A stretch of 43,841 bases of DNA. Origin: Byssothecium circinans (taxonomy: Eukaryota > Ascomycota > Dothideomycetes > Pleosporales > Massarinaceae). Both the position numbers and the translations under genes were made by a program. The stretch is from assembly GCA_010015675.1 (NCBI GenBank), contig ML976994.1, positions 48,232 through 92,072 on the forward strand, written 5' to 3'. Below, in pieces: positions 33,365-43,636 of this stretch; positions within the stretch are counted from its first letter, which is position 1, and each line of letters begins with the position of its first letter. The notes beneath the pieces were generated by a model. It did not search any database and had not been told where the DNA came from. It saw only the letters and a program-made list of their open reading frames with translations.

Positions 33365-35601
33365 TCATTCCCCCGCAGCTCTGGACGGGTGTTTCCGTAT
33401 ATACGCCGCTGGGCGAGACTTCTGGATGGGTTGTTCGCAATCCCCGCTATCATCCAAATGCAGCTTCAATGGATGCAAACTCTTAACGACCGGTCTCCCT
33501 TTGGTCCTGGCTTCCACAATACGCGCCTTACCCTCAAGCCGGGTATTAGCACGTGGGTAGACAATGCTTGGCCGATGCGGATCAGGTCTTTCGAGCCTTT
33601 GATCGTCAGCTGGGCTGTGGAATGGCTCTGCGGACTTGTAGTCTTCCATCTTCTGGGGCTTTCCTTCATGCATGTGGTATCGTACACGCGGTCTTTCCGC
33701 GCCTCGGAGAATGGCATCTGTATCGGCACTGGGCTCACGCTTGTAGATAAATGGGCGGAGGTCGTTGGTTGGAGATAGCTCACTGGTGCCGAGCGAGGGG
33801 GGAAGCTGTTCTAGTTGTGTTCGTATGTCTTCGAAGTCCCTGTAAAACTTCGCTTTGGCGGACATTGTACCATCCCCTTCGGCAGATGGAGGAGCAGGAG
33901 GAGCAGAAAGACTGCTTGCCGCATCAGATACAGGGCTAGTGGAGGACAGCGACCGTGCCCGCCGAAGACGTGTCTCTTCCACCTCGAGCGATTGCATTTC
34001 GCGGTCCAGCATCTCGATCTCCGCTTCGAGCTTTCGCTTCTCGGCTTCAATGCTAGTCGCGTCTGATTCTGGCTTTGCATCATAGAACGTGGCTTCTGTC
34101 CCTTTGCTGAGAAAGGTATTTACTCGGTTGCGCGCCTCCTTGTCCGCCAACGAAGTATCCAGAATGGTGGGATCCTTGGTGTATTCGCCTCTCAAGCGTA
34201 AGAAATCGCTAACCAGGTACAAGCTTCCCGTTATGACGATTAATTGCTCACGACCTGCAAGGTACTTGGCTGTGCATAGGGCTCGGAACGTTCCCGGAAG
34301 AGGAACGTCAATACTTGTGACTCCAGGTTCAACATCCTGCACAATCTTGCTCAACTCTTTGGGATCCATGGGCTTGACCCACGGCATACCGTCCACAGGG
34401 CCAAAGGTTGTGGTCACGACGCTGTCTCCAGGCTCCAGGATGGTCTCAAGGTACTTGCGTGCGTCTTTTCCTTCAGTCATGGCAAGCACCCAAGTAACGC
34501 TACGCTTCCATGTCATCTGGCTCTCTCCGTCTGATGATTCCGTTAATTTTGCTACGCGGTAATCCCGGCTCGACATTTGCTTCTTCCTAGTGTTTCTTCT
34601 GTAATGCCTGCGAATCCACTCCGCCAACACCTTCCCTGCATCTGGGTTATGGGCGCCGTCCACAACCAAACGGCGCCGCATGCTGTGCTGCGTGCCCAAG
34701 ATGGGATCAAAGCCTACCTCTTGAAAACGTCCGGGGATTGTTTTGGACCTCAAGTGAACTAGAAGCCTGCTGGCTTTTTGGGTATTTTCGCGTAGGCTAT
34801 TGAGTGCTTCTAGAAATGCGAGATATGCCAACACCACGTTGTCACGTTGGAAAGGCAGCAGCCTCTCGGCCACTTTTGTCCAGTCTTGTTTCTTGAATAA
34901 AGTTTGACGAAGTTCTGGGGTGTCGGGGAGGATGCGCGGCCCGGCTCCGATCTCTTTGGCGTAGTGGTCAATGACGTCGTGGATGTTCCATTCGTTGACA
35001 GGATTGACAATATAGGGGACATTGGGTCTTAGGATCCCCGCCTTGTGCCGAGCAATGTCTTCGAGCGTGTTTCCAAGGAAATTCTGATGATCGTGGGCAA
35101 TTTTGCTAATGACGGATACGATTTGGTTGTTGAGTATGTTGGTGGCATCAAGCTTGCCGCCCATGCCGACTTCAACCACGCCTATGTCAATTTTGTTGTC
35201 ATTGAAGAGTTGGAAGGCGGTGGCAGTGAGGAGTTCAAATTCAGACGCGCCGATGTTTTCTCTTTGATTGAGCTGAGTGAAGTGGTTCTCGACTTTGCGG
35301 AAGTCCCTCTCCGACACGGGCTCTCCGTTAACTTGTATGCAGTCCCATCTGGCACGGGTCAGTCCCGATGCCGTATCAATGATGCATGTGTGCGAAAAGT
35401 CAGGGCACGTGATCAGGCGTACCTGTCTATAAGATGAGGCGACGTGAAGCGGCCGTGACGGATGTGTCTGCGCGTCAGCAAGGACGACGCGTACGCGCAG
35501 ATGGATCCCTTGCCATTGGTACCGGCAACATGTATGGATTTCCACGGGAAGTGGATATTTTTGAGGAGTTGGCCGATCCGCTCGAGGCCTGGCTGGATCA
35601 T
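33365..35601 (-). CDS. FOL3: Dihydrofolate synthase (folylpolyglutamate synthase family) with long C-terminal extension
   Basis: Exons 35423-35601 and 33365-35348 are joined over a 74-nt intron (GTACGC...CCAG, phase 2), giving 720 aa. The start [15 protein letters not shown] matches family N-termini; earlier in-frame codons have no ATG. Motifs are the ATP loop GTNGKGS (about 27-33), [18 protein letters not shown], the active-site Lys region ARHKAGI and [11 protein letters not shown]. The catalytic protein normally ends around [13 protein letters not shown] (about 447). Here about 273 further residues follow in frame: a coiled-coil-like segment ([20 protein letters not shown]), a Ser/Ala/Pro-rich linker and a charged tail ending PSRAAGE. 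The enzyme adds glutamate to dihydropteroate in folate synthesis. The extension has no known role and no splice pair was found that clearly removes it. Confidence 0.88.
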
Positions 35602-36198
35602 GGCCGCAGGTCGCAGGTTGTCAAAGCAACATGGAATGGACGGATGCAGGACAGGTGATGTGTTGAATGAGGTTGTTTTGAAACGGACCGTCACGGGGGT
35701 TTCCTGCAGAGGTGGTGAGTCAAGCGGTTCTTTGGGTGAAAAGTGAGATGGGCGAGCTGCTCCTATCCCAAAGCGGAAGTCGGGTCTTGGCAGCTCCGAC
35801 TACGCGCAGCCGCTGGTGGTTGTTTGGCCTCCAGGCCTCAGCGTTCCAACGTGAGAGCGGGCCTGCACATGATTGTGCGCTGTCTCGATGAGTCTATCAT
35901 ATTTTCTATGCTGAGGGCACTCGACTAGATATTCAACGGCCACGGCCTTTCGTCTAGTCCTCCAGACCACCATTTTCTACCGCGACCGACGGGTACCTTG
36001 CCGTGGTACCAGCAACACAGCGCCCAGCGCCCAGTGCACCCTCAGCCTCACTCTCTAGCGCGCGCAGGCCCCAAACATCCCCAGCCTGGTCGCATCAACA
36101 CCACCCCCTCATCATCACATCCCATCTCCTCTCCCTCCCTCACCACTCCACTCCTTTCTCCCACCCCCCCTCTCCACTCATTCCTTTCTGCCTGCACC
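35602..36198. promoter_or_regulatory. Divergent intergenic region between FOL3 and the Ser/Arg-rich gene
   Basis: 597 bp lie between the two start codons. An in-frame stop-free leader extends upstream of the right-hand gene to 35998, but its composition (Pro/Ser/His from CT-rich DNA) suggests untranslated leader. No clear TATA box or binding site was recognised. Confidence 0.5.
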
Positions 36199-37635
36199 AT
36201 GGGCCTTCCCATCTGGCGCGCGCCGTCTCCCGAGGCGGACAGGGCAAGAGACGCGCCCAAAGCCGACCCAACAGCCAATGCGCGCAGCCCCATCAGGCGG
36301 CGGCGGGGGGACACCAGGACGTCGAGGAGGCCCATGGGCGGCCACATGGGCGAGTCTGCGATACCGCCAGACTTTACGTCCTCGTCACGGCCTTCGAGTG
36401 CGGCCCGCCCGCGTCTGCCTCCGCCACCCGTCCCAGAGTCGCGCAACTACTTGCGCGCCCCTCCTCTCGAACCATCGACCCATGCGCCCGGACCATCTGC
36501 AGACGAAGACAGCTCGTCGCGCAACATGTCCCGTCTAACTGCAGATGCCCCGCGTGGGCTGTCGTTCGATGATCGCCGCTCGCTACCCGCCCTGACGCCA
36601 AACTTTGCGCCCGCCGCCGCCTTGCTCGGTGCACGCCACGACTCCGCCTACGACATCGACATGGACATTCGAGACCGCTCGTCATATCGTAGTAGGTCGC
36701 CATGGGACAGCCTTCGCGAACGAGCACCTCGCCGCATACCCCCCTACCACTCTGAAATGCTGCACTATGCGCGACAACACCGCGAAGACAGCGACGACGG
36801 CAGCAGCGACAATGCTGTCGGCTTCCCTCTGCTTCGTAGGATGGGTCGTCGCAACATCGCGGATGGCCCTCTGCCGTCGAGTTCTTTGCGCGAGTCCTGG
36901 AGCCCAGTATCTACCGTCGACGGACTCGGTGACCGTGAGCGCAGTCTCAGCCCTGTGGCCGACCACTGGGAGCCTATGTTGAGCAGCGTTGCGCCCGACC
37001 CTCTTGCGCCCACCGCAGACTCCTCCTTTACCTCTGCCGCCGCCTCTGCCTCGTTCTCGAACTCACAGCCCAGTTCGAGGTCTGGAAGCTCCAACTCGAA
37101 CTCGGCATCCTCTTCTCGCACGCATTTGACAGTTCCGTCGCGTATAGAACAATTTTCGTTTGATCAGTTCCTCCACATCTGCGATACGTCTGACGACGAC
37201 AGCGCGTCAGATACAGAAGCGGAGGAGGAAGGCGTGGAGGCACATCCCACCTCGTCGCACCCTTTCCACGCGAGGTCCGGTATTAGGAGCAGTGCGATGC
37301 GAAACCCTTACCGATACTCGCGCCGTATTCGCGATCAAGTGCTTGAGTCCACCGCAAATGTGAGGAGCTTCTACGGGGAGGTAACTACTCAAGAACCTGA
37401 GAGGCAGGTGCAGAGGCCTGCGGAGGATCAATTGGATGGGTCCGGCGAAGACCGCGCAGAGGAGCGCACCACAGACGAAGAGCTGCCGCTGGACCAGGAG
37501 CTTCGCGATGCGCGCGCTCTCTTGGAACGCCTAGTACGACGAGACGACGTTGGAGACGACTTTTGGACCTCGGTGGGTTTGCGTCGCCCGCTTGCTGATC
37601 GCGTGGAGCGGATTCAGCAGCGCGAGCGTTTGTAA
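36199..37635 (+). CDS. Ser/Arg-rich protein of unknown function
   Basis: A single exon of 478 aa. The start at 36199 is preferred because its context is caccATGggc and MGLPIWRAPSPE looks like a native N-terminus; an in-frame upstream start would add 67 low-complexity residues. The protein is largely disordered, with Arg-rich (PIRRRRGDTRTSRR), Ser-rich (SSSRPSSAARP, SSRSGSSNSNSASSS) and acidic (DTSDDDSASDTEAEEE) stretches. Only the end looks folded: RDARALLERLVRRDDVGDDF followed by WTSVGLRRPLADR. Similar endings occur in uncharacterised filamentous-ascomycete proteins, from memory and unverified. There are no membrane segments or signal peptide. Function unknown; a nuclear or scaffold role would be guesswork. 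Confidence 0.75.
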   Translation: MGLPIWRAPSPEADRARDAPKADPTANARSPIRRRRGDTRTSRRPMGGHMGESAIPPDFTSSSRPSSAARPRLPPPPVPESRNYLRAPPLEPSTHAPGPSADEDSSSRNMSRLTADAPRGLSFDDRRSLPALTPNFAPAAALLGARHDSAYDIDMDIRDRSSYRSRSPWDSLRERAPRRIPPYHSEMLHYARQHREDSDDGSSDNAVGFPLLRRMGRRNIADGPLPSSSLRESWSPVSTVDGLGDRERSLSPVADHWEPMLSSVAPDPLAPTADSSFTSAAASASFSNSQPSSRSGSSNSNSASSSRTHLTVPSRIEQFSFDQFLHICDTSDDDSASDTEAEEEGVEAHPTSSHPFHARSGIRSSAMRNPYRYSRRIRDQVLESTANVRSFYGEVTTQEPERQVQRPAEDQLDGSGEDRAEERTTDEELPLDQELRDARALLERLVRRDDVGDDFWTSVGLRRPLADRVERIQQRERL

Positions 37636-38578
37636 CGACTTATTTTGTTTCTCTATTCGACGTGCGAGGCCCGCAGGCTGGTCTAGCACCATGACATTTT
37701 TATGGATCATGTACGACCACGGCGTTATATCTTTGTTTTCTTCTTGGCACCTTGCATTATCTTGTCAGGGGTAGGTACATTCCCTTGTAATATTCGCGGC
37801 CAATTCTACAACAGCTCCTGCCACCCACCGACGACCGTTCGCGCTTCACGTCTTCCACTCTAGTTCGTCCTATCAAACATGCGGCTCGGCATATGGAGGA
37901 CGTGTAAGCTGTGGCGGGAGCGGCAACAGAAGCGTGCACACCTGCGCACAGACTTCAAGGACGGAAAGGGTCTCATCTAAAAGTTGCTGGGCAGTTCTTT
38001 CTTTTACCTTTACGGGTACATGTTTGCTTTATATTGGACTATCCAGCCTGGCGGACATGGTAGTCTTTGACAACCGATGTTCTTGAGCGATTTCTGTTTC
38101 CTGAGAGATGGGTATTATGTATTCTATCTACTTCGTCATGTCCAAGGCCTGTGAAAGGGCCGGGTTGACTGCAACACAAAAGGAATGGAAAAGTGTTGGC
38201 ATATCCGCGGATATGCTTTGCCTGTTCACTTGCCTGCCTTTCGCTTTCGTGTTCAAGTGTGATGACTGTATGATAATCTCTCGAGATCTGAGCTTGGTAT
38301 AGCTATCCGTTGTGATGTGGCAGTGGTTGTTGTGTTGCTGCGCCCATGCATTCCGCACGGCCTAGCTGCGTGGTGGGGATTTCTCAGTGTCCGCGCCTCA
38401 CCGTCCCTTGCCATAGATTTGAACAAAGACTCTCGCAGGCAAGAAAGAAAGACGGCTCTTTCGCTTTTCTCGGGGAAAAATTAATATTAGGGGTTCAATG
38501 TTCCTGGGTTTGTGCACCAGCCGCGGACATGGCCATGGCTCGCAGCTCCACACAGCCCTACCTCGAACCTAAAAAGAC
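37636..38578. other. Intergenic stretch, no supported gene
   Basis: Between the Ser/Arg-rich gene and the tRNA gene. Only short unrelated frames are present on both strands, and no repeat structure is evident. Confidence 0.6.
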
Positions 38579-38584
38579 AAAAAA
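38579..38584 (-). terminator. RNA polymerase III terminator of the tRNA gene
   Basis: Six A on the plus strand give TTTTTT on the transcribed minus strand, 12 nt after the tRNA 3' end. A second run of five T follows (38571-38575). Runs of four or more T are the normal Pol III stop. Confidence 0.75.
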
Positions 38585-38632
38585 GAAGACGGAGAACATC
38601 TCAGGTGGGGCTCGAACCCACAGCCTTCAGAT

Positions 38633-38651
38633 TTCGGCGAAAGAAAGTTTC
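38633..38651 (-). other. tRNA intron 3: canonical anticodon-loop intron
   Basis: 19 nt after position 37, of the kind cut by the tRNA splicing endonuclease. The exact edges can slide by a base or two without changing the UCU anticodon. Confidence 0.7.
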
Positions 38652-38662
38652 TAGAAGTCTGA

Positions 38663-38716
38663 CTGCCATGTGCATTAGTATAGATTTAGATAGCACCAGG
38701 CGATGGGAAAACATAC
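38663..38716 (-). other. tRNA intron 2: spliceosome-like GT-AG, 26/27
   Basis: 54 nt, starting GTATGT, with TACTAAT at intron position 37-43 and ending GGCAG. Length, branch site and spacing to the acceptor match the protein-gene introns of this window. It is the same length as intron 1 but without clear sequence similarity to it outside the splice signals. Confidence 0.78.
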
Positions 38717-38724
38717 CGCGCTAC

Positions 38725-38778
38725 CTGAACAGGAATTAGTACACGGTTAAGAACCGGTGCGGATGTGGAGTGACTTGC
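38725..38778 (-). other. tRNA intron 1: spliceosome-like GC-AG, D-loop
   Basis: 54 nt, starting GCAAGT, with branch-like GTACTAATT at intron position 37-45 and ending GTTCAG. GCAAGT is the preferred form of spliceosomal GC donors, and the same donor begins the ELP1 intron at 30101. Removal closes the D-loop to a standard seven bases. Confidence 0.75.
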
Positions 38779-38795
38779 CATTGCGCCACTGAGAC

Positions 38796-40365
38796 GGTGG
38801 AATTTATCGGACAGTCTCTATAAGGATTTTACCAGAAATTGTGGGTTAGAAAATATATATGGTAGGCGTCAAAGTGGAGCGCTGACACAAAGGCGGTTTG
38901 GTGGCAATGAGGGGTACGTTGGGCTGCAAACGAGGGGCTGTGAGGTATGACTGGGTTGGTGGCATGCGTCATGCAAAGGGCGGTGGCATGGGGGACGAAT
39001 GGGAGGGCAGTGTTTCGTGGGACGGTGGGACGGGCGCGGGTGGGGACGGGGAACTTCAACTTCGTTTTAGAATAGGGAAATGGGGATGTTGGTGGAGATA
39101 AGTTGGCATCACGTTGGATTTATTTGAAGTATTTGGGAAATAATTTGGAATAGCCGGGTGGCTATAGGCGTGCTGAAAGTGTGCAGTGTCGGGTTGAAGG
39201 CTGGCTGCTGCGAACACGCATGGTATTAGGCATGAAACTTTGAGTAGTTGGCTGCACTCCGTAATAAGCATGTGAATCAAACAGAGCTTGATAGTAGTTC
39301 AATTCATATCGTGCGTCATTTCTTTTTGAATGGTAGAGGCCTCTGAAATCTGTACTTCTTGTTGCATTTCAGACCTTAACCTCGATTAACGCTTTTCCAA
39401 CACAAACAGGGCTTTGGGAAACGACCAAGTTTGTATGTGTAATAGGTCCACATCCAGATTTCGGTTATTCAACCCACATTTACCTCTCTAGCAAGTGCAC
39501 ATATGGGAGAATTGAGATATACACCGAAAGCATCCGGCAAAGACGTCAAGAAAGAACTAGATAAACCGCTTCTAGATGACATGCAAATAGCAAGACGTAG
39601 GGAAAAGGTTCTAATTGCCGGTGAAATGTTAAATTCGTGTGACACTCGTTGTCGTGTGAACTCTTTTCTGGTGGCTACAGGTCCAACTCGTGGTCAAGAG
39701 GAGTTCGGGCAAATAACCACTACCGACGATACATGAGCTCTATAGTGCATCTTTGCAACTGTCTTGCTAATAGTAACAATCCCATGCAAAGATCTGCGTT
39801 AAAACCCGGGAATAGCGTTTTAAACTATTTTTGCAATGAAAGCTACTTGACTCCAAGCGTGCATCCGTAGTGCCAACTCTTCTAACTATGAAAGTGTCTC
39901 GCCTTGAATACTCACAATCATGGCCGAGTATTGCTATATCGATATACCTTCTATCACTGCCTTTACGCGCTTATACCAGACTGTAAGGAAAGTCCAAAGC
40001 ATGCTGCGCGATAAAGCTGTCATTGTTGTTTATCACGTAGAAAATAAAGAGACAGTTTACCGAAAGTAGGATTTCCGTAACACAATTGCGCTGAATGTTT
40101 GAGGAGGGAAGTTTTCGATCTATGGGGCATTAAAACAGATGTATCTCCAGTGTCTGGAATACGTTACGTCACTGATTGTGGGGAAGAAGTCGAAGCGGGG
40201 TGACTAGCGAGGAACATGGGGAGCATTTCCACCGCGTTTTGGGACAGAGTTGATCACATAAAAAAGCCTGCATCAATCCATTACCTAGGTCAGGTAAGGA
40301 TATCCTACATAACTAACTGTACGTGAATCCTTTGAGCGATAATGCTTTAGTAACAGTTCCGCAAC
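38796..40365. other. Intergenic stretch, no supported gene
   Basis: About 1.6 kb. The part 38880-39050 is purine-rich (many GGG and GTGG words). A 77-codon frame at 39503-39736 has no motif or splice context. No RNA gene or repeat was recognised. Confidence 0.6.
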
Positions 40366-41582
40366 ATGGCGACTCTCGATCCGCCGCCTCCCACAAAACC
40401 ATTGAAGGTCCAAGAACAGGATTTAGAAGGCAAGGTTGCATTAGTAACGTAGGTTATTTTTAACGCACAAGCTAGTTAGTCAAATTACAAAAAGAATAAG
40501 AGCAGGAAATGTGTGATGGGATGGTTGCACTTCCTCCAAATCTTTCCGTCACACGTAGCTCAAGGCTCTCGAAAACCGTCATGTACAGCAGCTAATATCT
40601 TCCCACAGAGGAGCAACAAAAGGCATTGGCCGTGCCATCAGTATCGAGCTCGCCACGCGCGGCGCCTCCATCCTTGGAACATACTCCTCCCCGGACTCCG
40701 CCCACCATTTCGACACCCTGACCCACAGCCTAAATACTCTCTATTCCACCTCCTACCCCTTAGAGACGTCCCAGCATACCCCAGTGCCATCAGCCCCAAA
40801 GCTCGTCGGCATCGCTGCCGATATCAGCAAGCCAGGCTCTTCCGTGCCGCTCATCCTCGACGCTATCCGGAGACACTTTGACGGCCATGCTGACATTGTA
40901 GTATTAAATGCTGCCTTCATGGGGCTCGGGAGGATGGGGAACGGGACTGTGACCGAAGAGTTTCTCGATGCGGCGTTGGCGGGGAATGTTACGTTTCCTA
41001 CCCTTTTGATGGAGGGGTTTGTGGCATCTGGTGTGATGAAGAAGAATGGGAGAGTGGTTGCTATTAGCAGTGAAGGTGTCCGGGCGAAGCGACCAGCAGG
41101 CGGGTGAGATGCATCCCCCTCGCTGAACCTTCTGTTTAGCTTATTGACCGTATGTCAGGGCTGTGTATGCCGCAACCAAAGCTGCGCTTGAGTGCTTGAT
41201 GAGGTTGTTCACTCCTCGTTGTTACCTCGTCCTTTTGGGTACTGACGACTTTGTAGGAAATGGGCAGATGAGCTGGGAACTTATACGGGCATGGAAGGCA
41301 CTACCTTTAACTCAGTGAGCGTCGGCTTCACCAAAACGGAAGCGTACCAGAGGATCCCGCCCGAGGTCCGAGACAGGCTTACTGTTGCCGATGCGGGGGA
41401 GGTTGCGGTTGGGAATCGTATAGGCGAGGTGGAAGATGTGGCGGGCGTTGTCGGTTTGCTGGTTAGTGAGAAGGCAAGGGTAAGTCGACGTTGAATTCTT
41501 GATTTTCTTCGGTGCTGACGGTTGGTAGTGGATTAGTGGAAGTGTGATGGATGCCTCTGGAGGGAAGGCGAAGATTATGTGA
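40366..41582 (+). CDS. Short-chain dehydrogenase/reductase
   Basis: Five exons, 40366-40448, 40609-41103, 41159-41203, 41257-41479 and 41529-41582, with phase-consistent GT-AG introns of 160, 55, 53 and 49 nt give 299 aa. The Rossmann cofactor motif TGATKGIG (28-35) is formed across the first junction. LNAAF fits the NNAG-like position, ISSEG supplies the catalytic Ser (about 181-182), and the active-site YAATK (Tyr196, Lys200) is formed from the 45-nt third exon. The C-terminus MDASGGKAKIM matches the SDR ending GxxxxVDGG. Classical SDR, NAD(P)-dependent oxidoreductase; the substrate is not predictable. No signal peptide. No neighbouring genes suggest a pathway. Confidence 0.9.
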
Positions 41583-43070
41583 GGCTCGTGTTACATGGAA
41601 GACCAGAAGGTTCTTGTGGTCTGATGGTGGTATGGAATTTCGACAGTGAGGTCCGAAGGAAGGCTTCTGCAGCTCATGCGAATACACGGCGCCCCAAACT
41701 TTTGATTGTGATCCTTTCATGCCAAGCAGCGATTTCCAGCGTTTTCGTAGTGCATAGGACTGAGGAATGCCCCACTACCGTCTACTCCGAACGTGAGACA
41801 ACGGAGGTACGATTGAATCGACACCCACATGATTTCCGTCCATATAGTGCCAAGGGTCCACCGATGGATCTCAAACGTACGTCTTGGCTAATATTCAGTA
41901 CCGGGCTCGGGTAAACACTAATGTTTATCGTGACCCGGGAACGATGATACATGCGAAGACTATGACGTTGACATCGACATTGACGGAGATCGAGTGGTCA
42001 GAATCAGAGGGTGGATGGGGGGAGGAGGGTGAGGAAGCGCTATCAGGAGTTAAATTTGGCATACTAAATAGTAGTGGTAGCTTGTTCGGACACTCGCCTT
42101 GTGGCTAGCCAGTCGTACCATGGCACGAAGCGTGGTGATTCGTCTCTCGTCTCCCCTTCCCTTGAAAAGCGATACGCTGCAGTGGCAGAGGCGGTATGCT
42201 ATGGCGTAGCAGCGGTGATGATTCCGCCATGCATGCGGGAAAGCCGGATATGTAAGCAAGCACGAGGGGAGCCAGCCTCAAAGGTACAATCAATCCTACT
42301 ATCCAAGGTTGCCATCGGGCGGTTACAGAGCAGTAGGAACGGTAGCAGTCAGAGGGGGGGGCTAAGCTAGCTAGTTGCCGCCTTCACTTTGCTACCTTCC
42401 AGCGTAGGCGATAGGCGTGCATTTCAACATTTGCAACCCATGCCAACCGGAGGCAAATCTTCCCGGCGTAGTTGCGTCCTCGTGGCTACACCCTAGCTTG
42501 CTTCATTGGGCAGTTATGAGGAGGTTTCTGAAAACAGTAGTGGTCAGGGGGGCTAAGCCCTAGGTGGCACAGCAGCGGGTCAAACGCAAACGTTACTATC
42601 GTAGTGGTAGCTACCGGCAAGGCGCTCACAGCCACTCGAACCAGCCGAGGGAAGGTGAAGAGGGGGTACAGTAGGGCATCTCAACCTATTAACACGCTCA
42701 GCTCGGTACTCGCCAGCCCTGCTGACGTTGGGCAAAACCGTGCCGCAGGAAGTTCTTGCTACTAGAGTGACCTGCGTAGGCTCTCATCAATTGGATGAAA
42801 TGTAACGGTTAGGGAAAGGAATGGGCGATGGGAGAGACACATTTGTCTGAGTACGCGCTCTTCAATAGGTTTCGTAACTGGTCTGGCACAAAGATTCTAA
42901 TATAAATATGGGCATAGTGGACTGGAATCCGTGAAAACACTTCTAAGCTAAATCTTTCTCCTGCTTTGCAATAACAGCAATCTTTTCCTACAACACTTAA
43001 CTTACCATTTTGTTACCAATACCAATCTCGACCTACCACTATTCTACGCGAAGGAAAGCAATTTCCCATC
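41583..43070. other. Intergenic stretch with a repeated G-rich motif
   Basis: About 1.5 kb without a supported gene. Two similar words, GTCAGAGGGGGGGGCTAAGC (42348-42367) and GTCAGGGGGGCTAAGC (42543-42558), lie about 195 bp apart in the same orientation and may be remnants of transposon ends. Confidence 0.5.
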
Positions 43071-43199
43071 ATGTGCACCACATACACCACCTTCAATGGC
43101 TGCGGCCACAGGTCTTCTTAGCGGGTGGGCGGTTGCCCCTGTTCCAACTCAATTGACTGCGGATCTGTCGACGGTGTGTGCCCCCAATGCTGCCTTTAA
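43071..43199 (+). pseudogene. Small Cys-rich ORF with an in-frame stop
   Basis: From ATG at 43071 one frame reads MCTTYTTFNGCGHRSS, a TAG at 43119-43121, then RVGGCPCSNSIDCGS and VCPQCCL to TAA at 43197-43199. In total it has 42 codons including the internal stop, with Cys at codons 2, 11, 22, 24, 30, 37, 40 and 41. The dense, regular cysteines on both sides of the stop suggest a small zinc-binding-like or disulfide protein interrupted by one substitution; CAG to TAG is one possibility. There is no signal peptide. It may alternatively be a chance frame; no homologue can be checked here. Confidence 0.4.
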
Positions 43200-43636
43200 T
43201 CATAAGTGTGCGGCAGACTCTTGTACGTAATACGAAAAACCTACCCTACCACTCTTCTTCCCCGCCCGCCCTAAAACCAGCCCCACCCATATAGAGTAGT
43301 AACAATAAAGGCTGACCATGTAGGGTATACAGCCACTATCCTATGTCTTCATTGCTTTCCAATCGATGTCGACGACGGCACGGACGGGCTTTGTTTCAAA
43401 TACCGATGGTACAGGCGGAGAGAGCAGTGAGGATATAGAGGAGGATGTGTCGTGTTGTTTGGTTTCCTTTTTAAGACTTTGACAACGACGGTCGTGTACA
43501 ATACGCTTGTTCGCAATATCAAACATTCATTTCCCCCTCGCAGAATGTATGTTGTCTACTTGCTTTGCCTTTGCCGTGCATGGCCGTTGCCTCACTAGCC
43601 GCTTTCTACCATGGTATGCTACGCTGCTAGTGGAGT
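43200..43636. other. Intergenic stretch, no supported gene
   Basis: AT/CT-rich flank with a 61-codon minus-strand frame (43341-43526) that lacks any motif. Nothing else was recognised. Confidence 0.55.

Larger units (their letters stand above)
38597..38795 (-). tRNA. tRNA-Arg(UCU) with three introns, two of them spliceosome-like
   Basis: Exons on the minus strand are 38779-38795 (17 nt), 38717-38724 (8), 38652-38662 (11) and 38597-38632 (36), summing to 72 nt. Joined, they form a canonical tRNA: acceptor GTCTCAG with CTGAGAT (one G-U), D-stem GCGC/GCGC with loop AATGGTA (A14, G18G19 and A21 kept), anticodon stem TCAGA/TCTGA with anticodon TCT, five-base variable loop, T-stem GTGGG/CCCAC with loop TTCGAGC, discriminator G73. 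The 19-nt intron at 37/38 is the normal site for the tRNA endonuclease. The other two lie between G18 and G19 and between 26 and 27, where eukaryotic nuclear tRNA introns are not expected. The A box (TGGCGCAATGG, kept in DNA because the intron starts with G) and the B box (GGTTCGAGCCC) are intact. Confidence 0.85.

Noticed and set aside
33134..33778. 214-codon plus-strand frame
   Set aside because: Antisense to the FOL3 C-terminal extension, no motif, and the FOL3 frame is continuous with the enzyme core.
36003..36572. 189-codon overlapping frame
   Set aside because: Alternate frame of the Ser/Arg-rich gene; low-complexity and without motifs.
38597..38795. tRNA interrupted by a small mobile insertion instead of introns
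   Set aside because: No target duplications or inverted ends flank the inserts, while both have precise donor, branch and acceptor signals and equal length; introns explain more. Not excluded without RNA data.
39503..39736. 77-codon frame MGELRYTPKASG...
   Set aside because: No recognisable domain, neighbours or supporting signals; compatible with chance.
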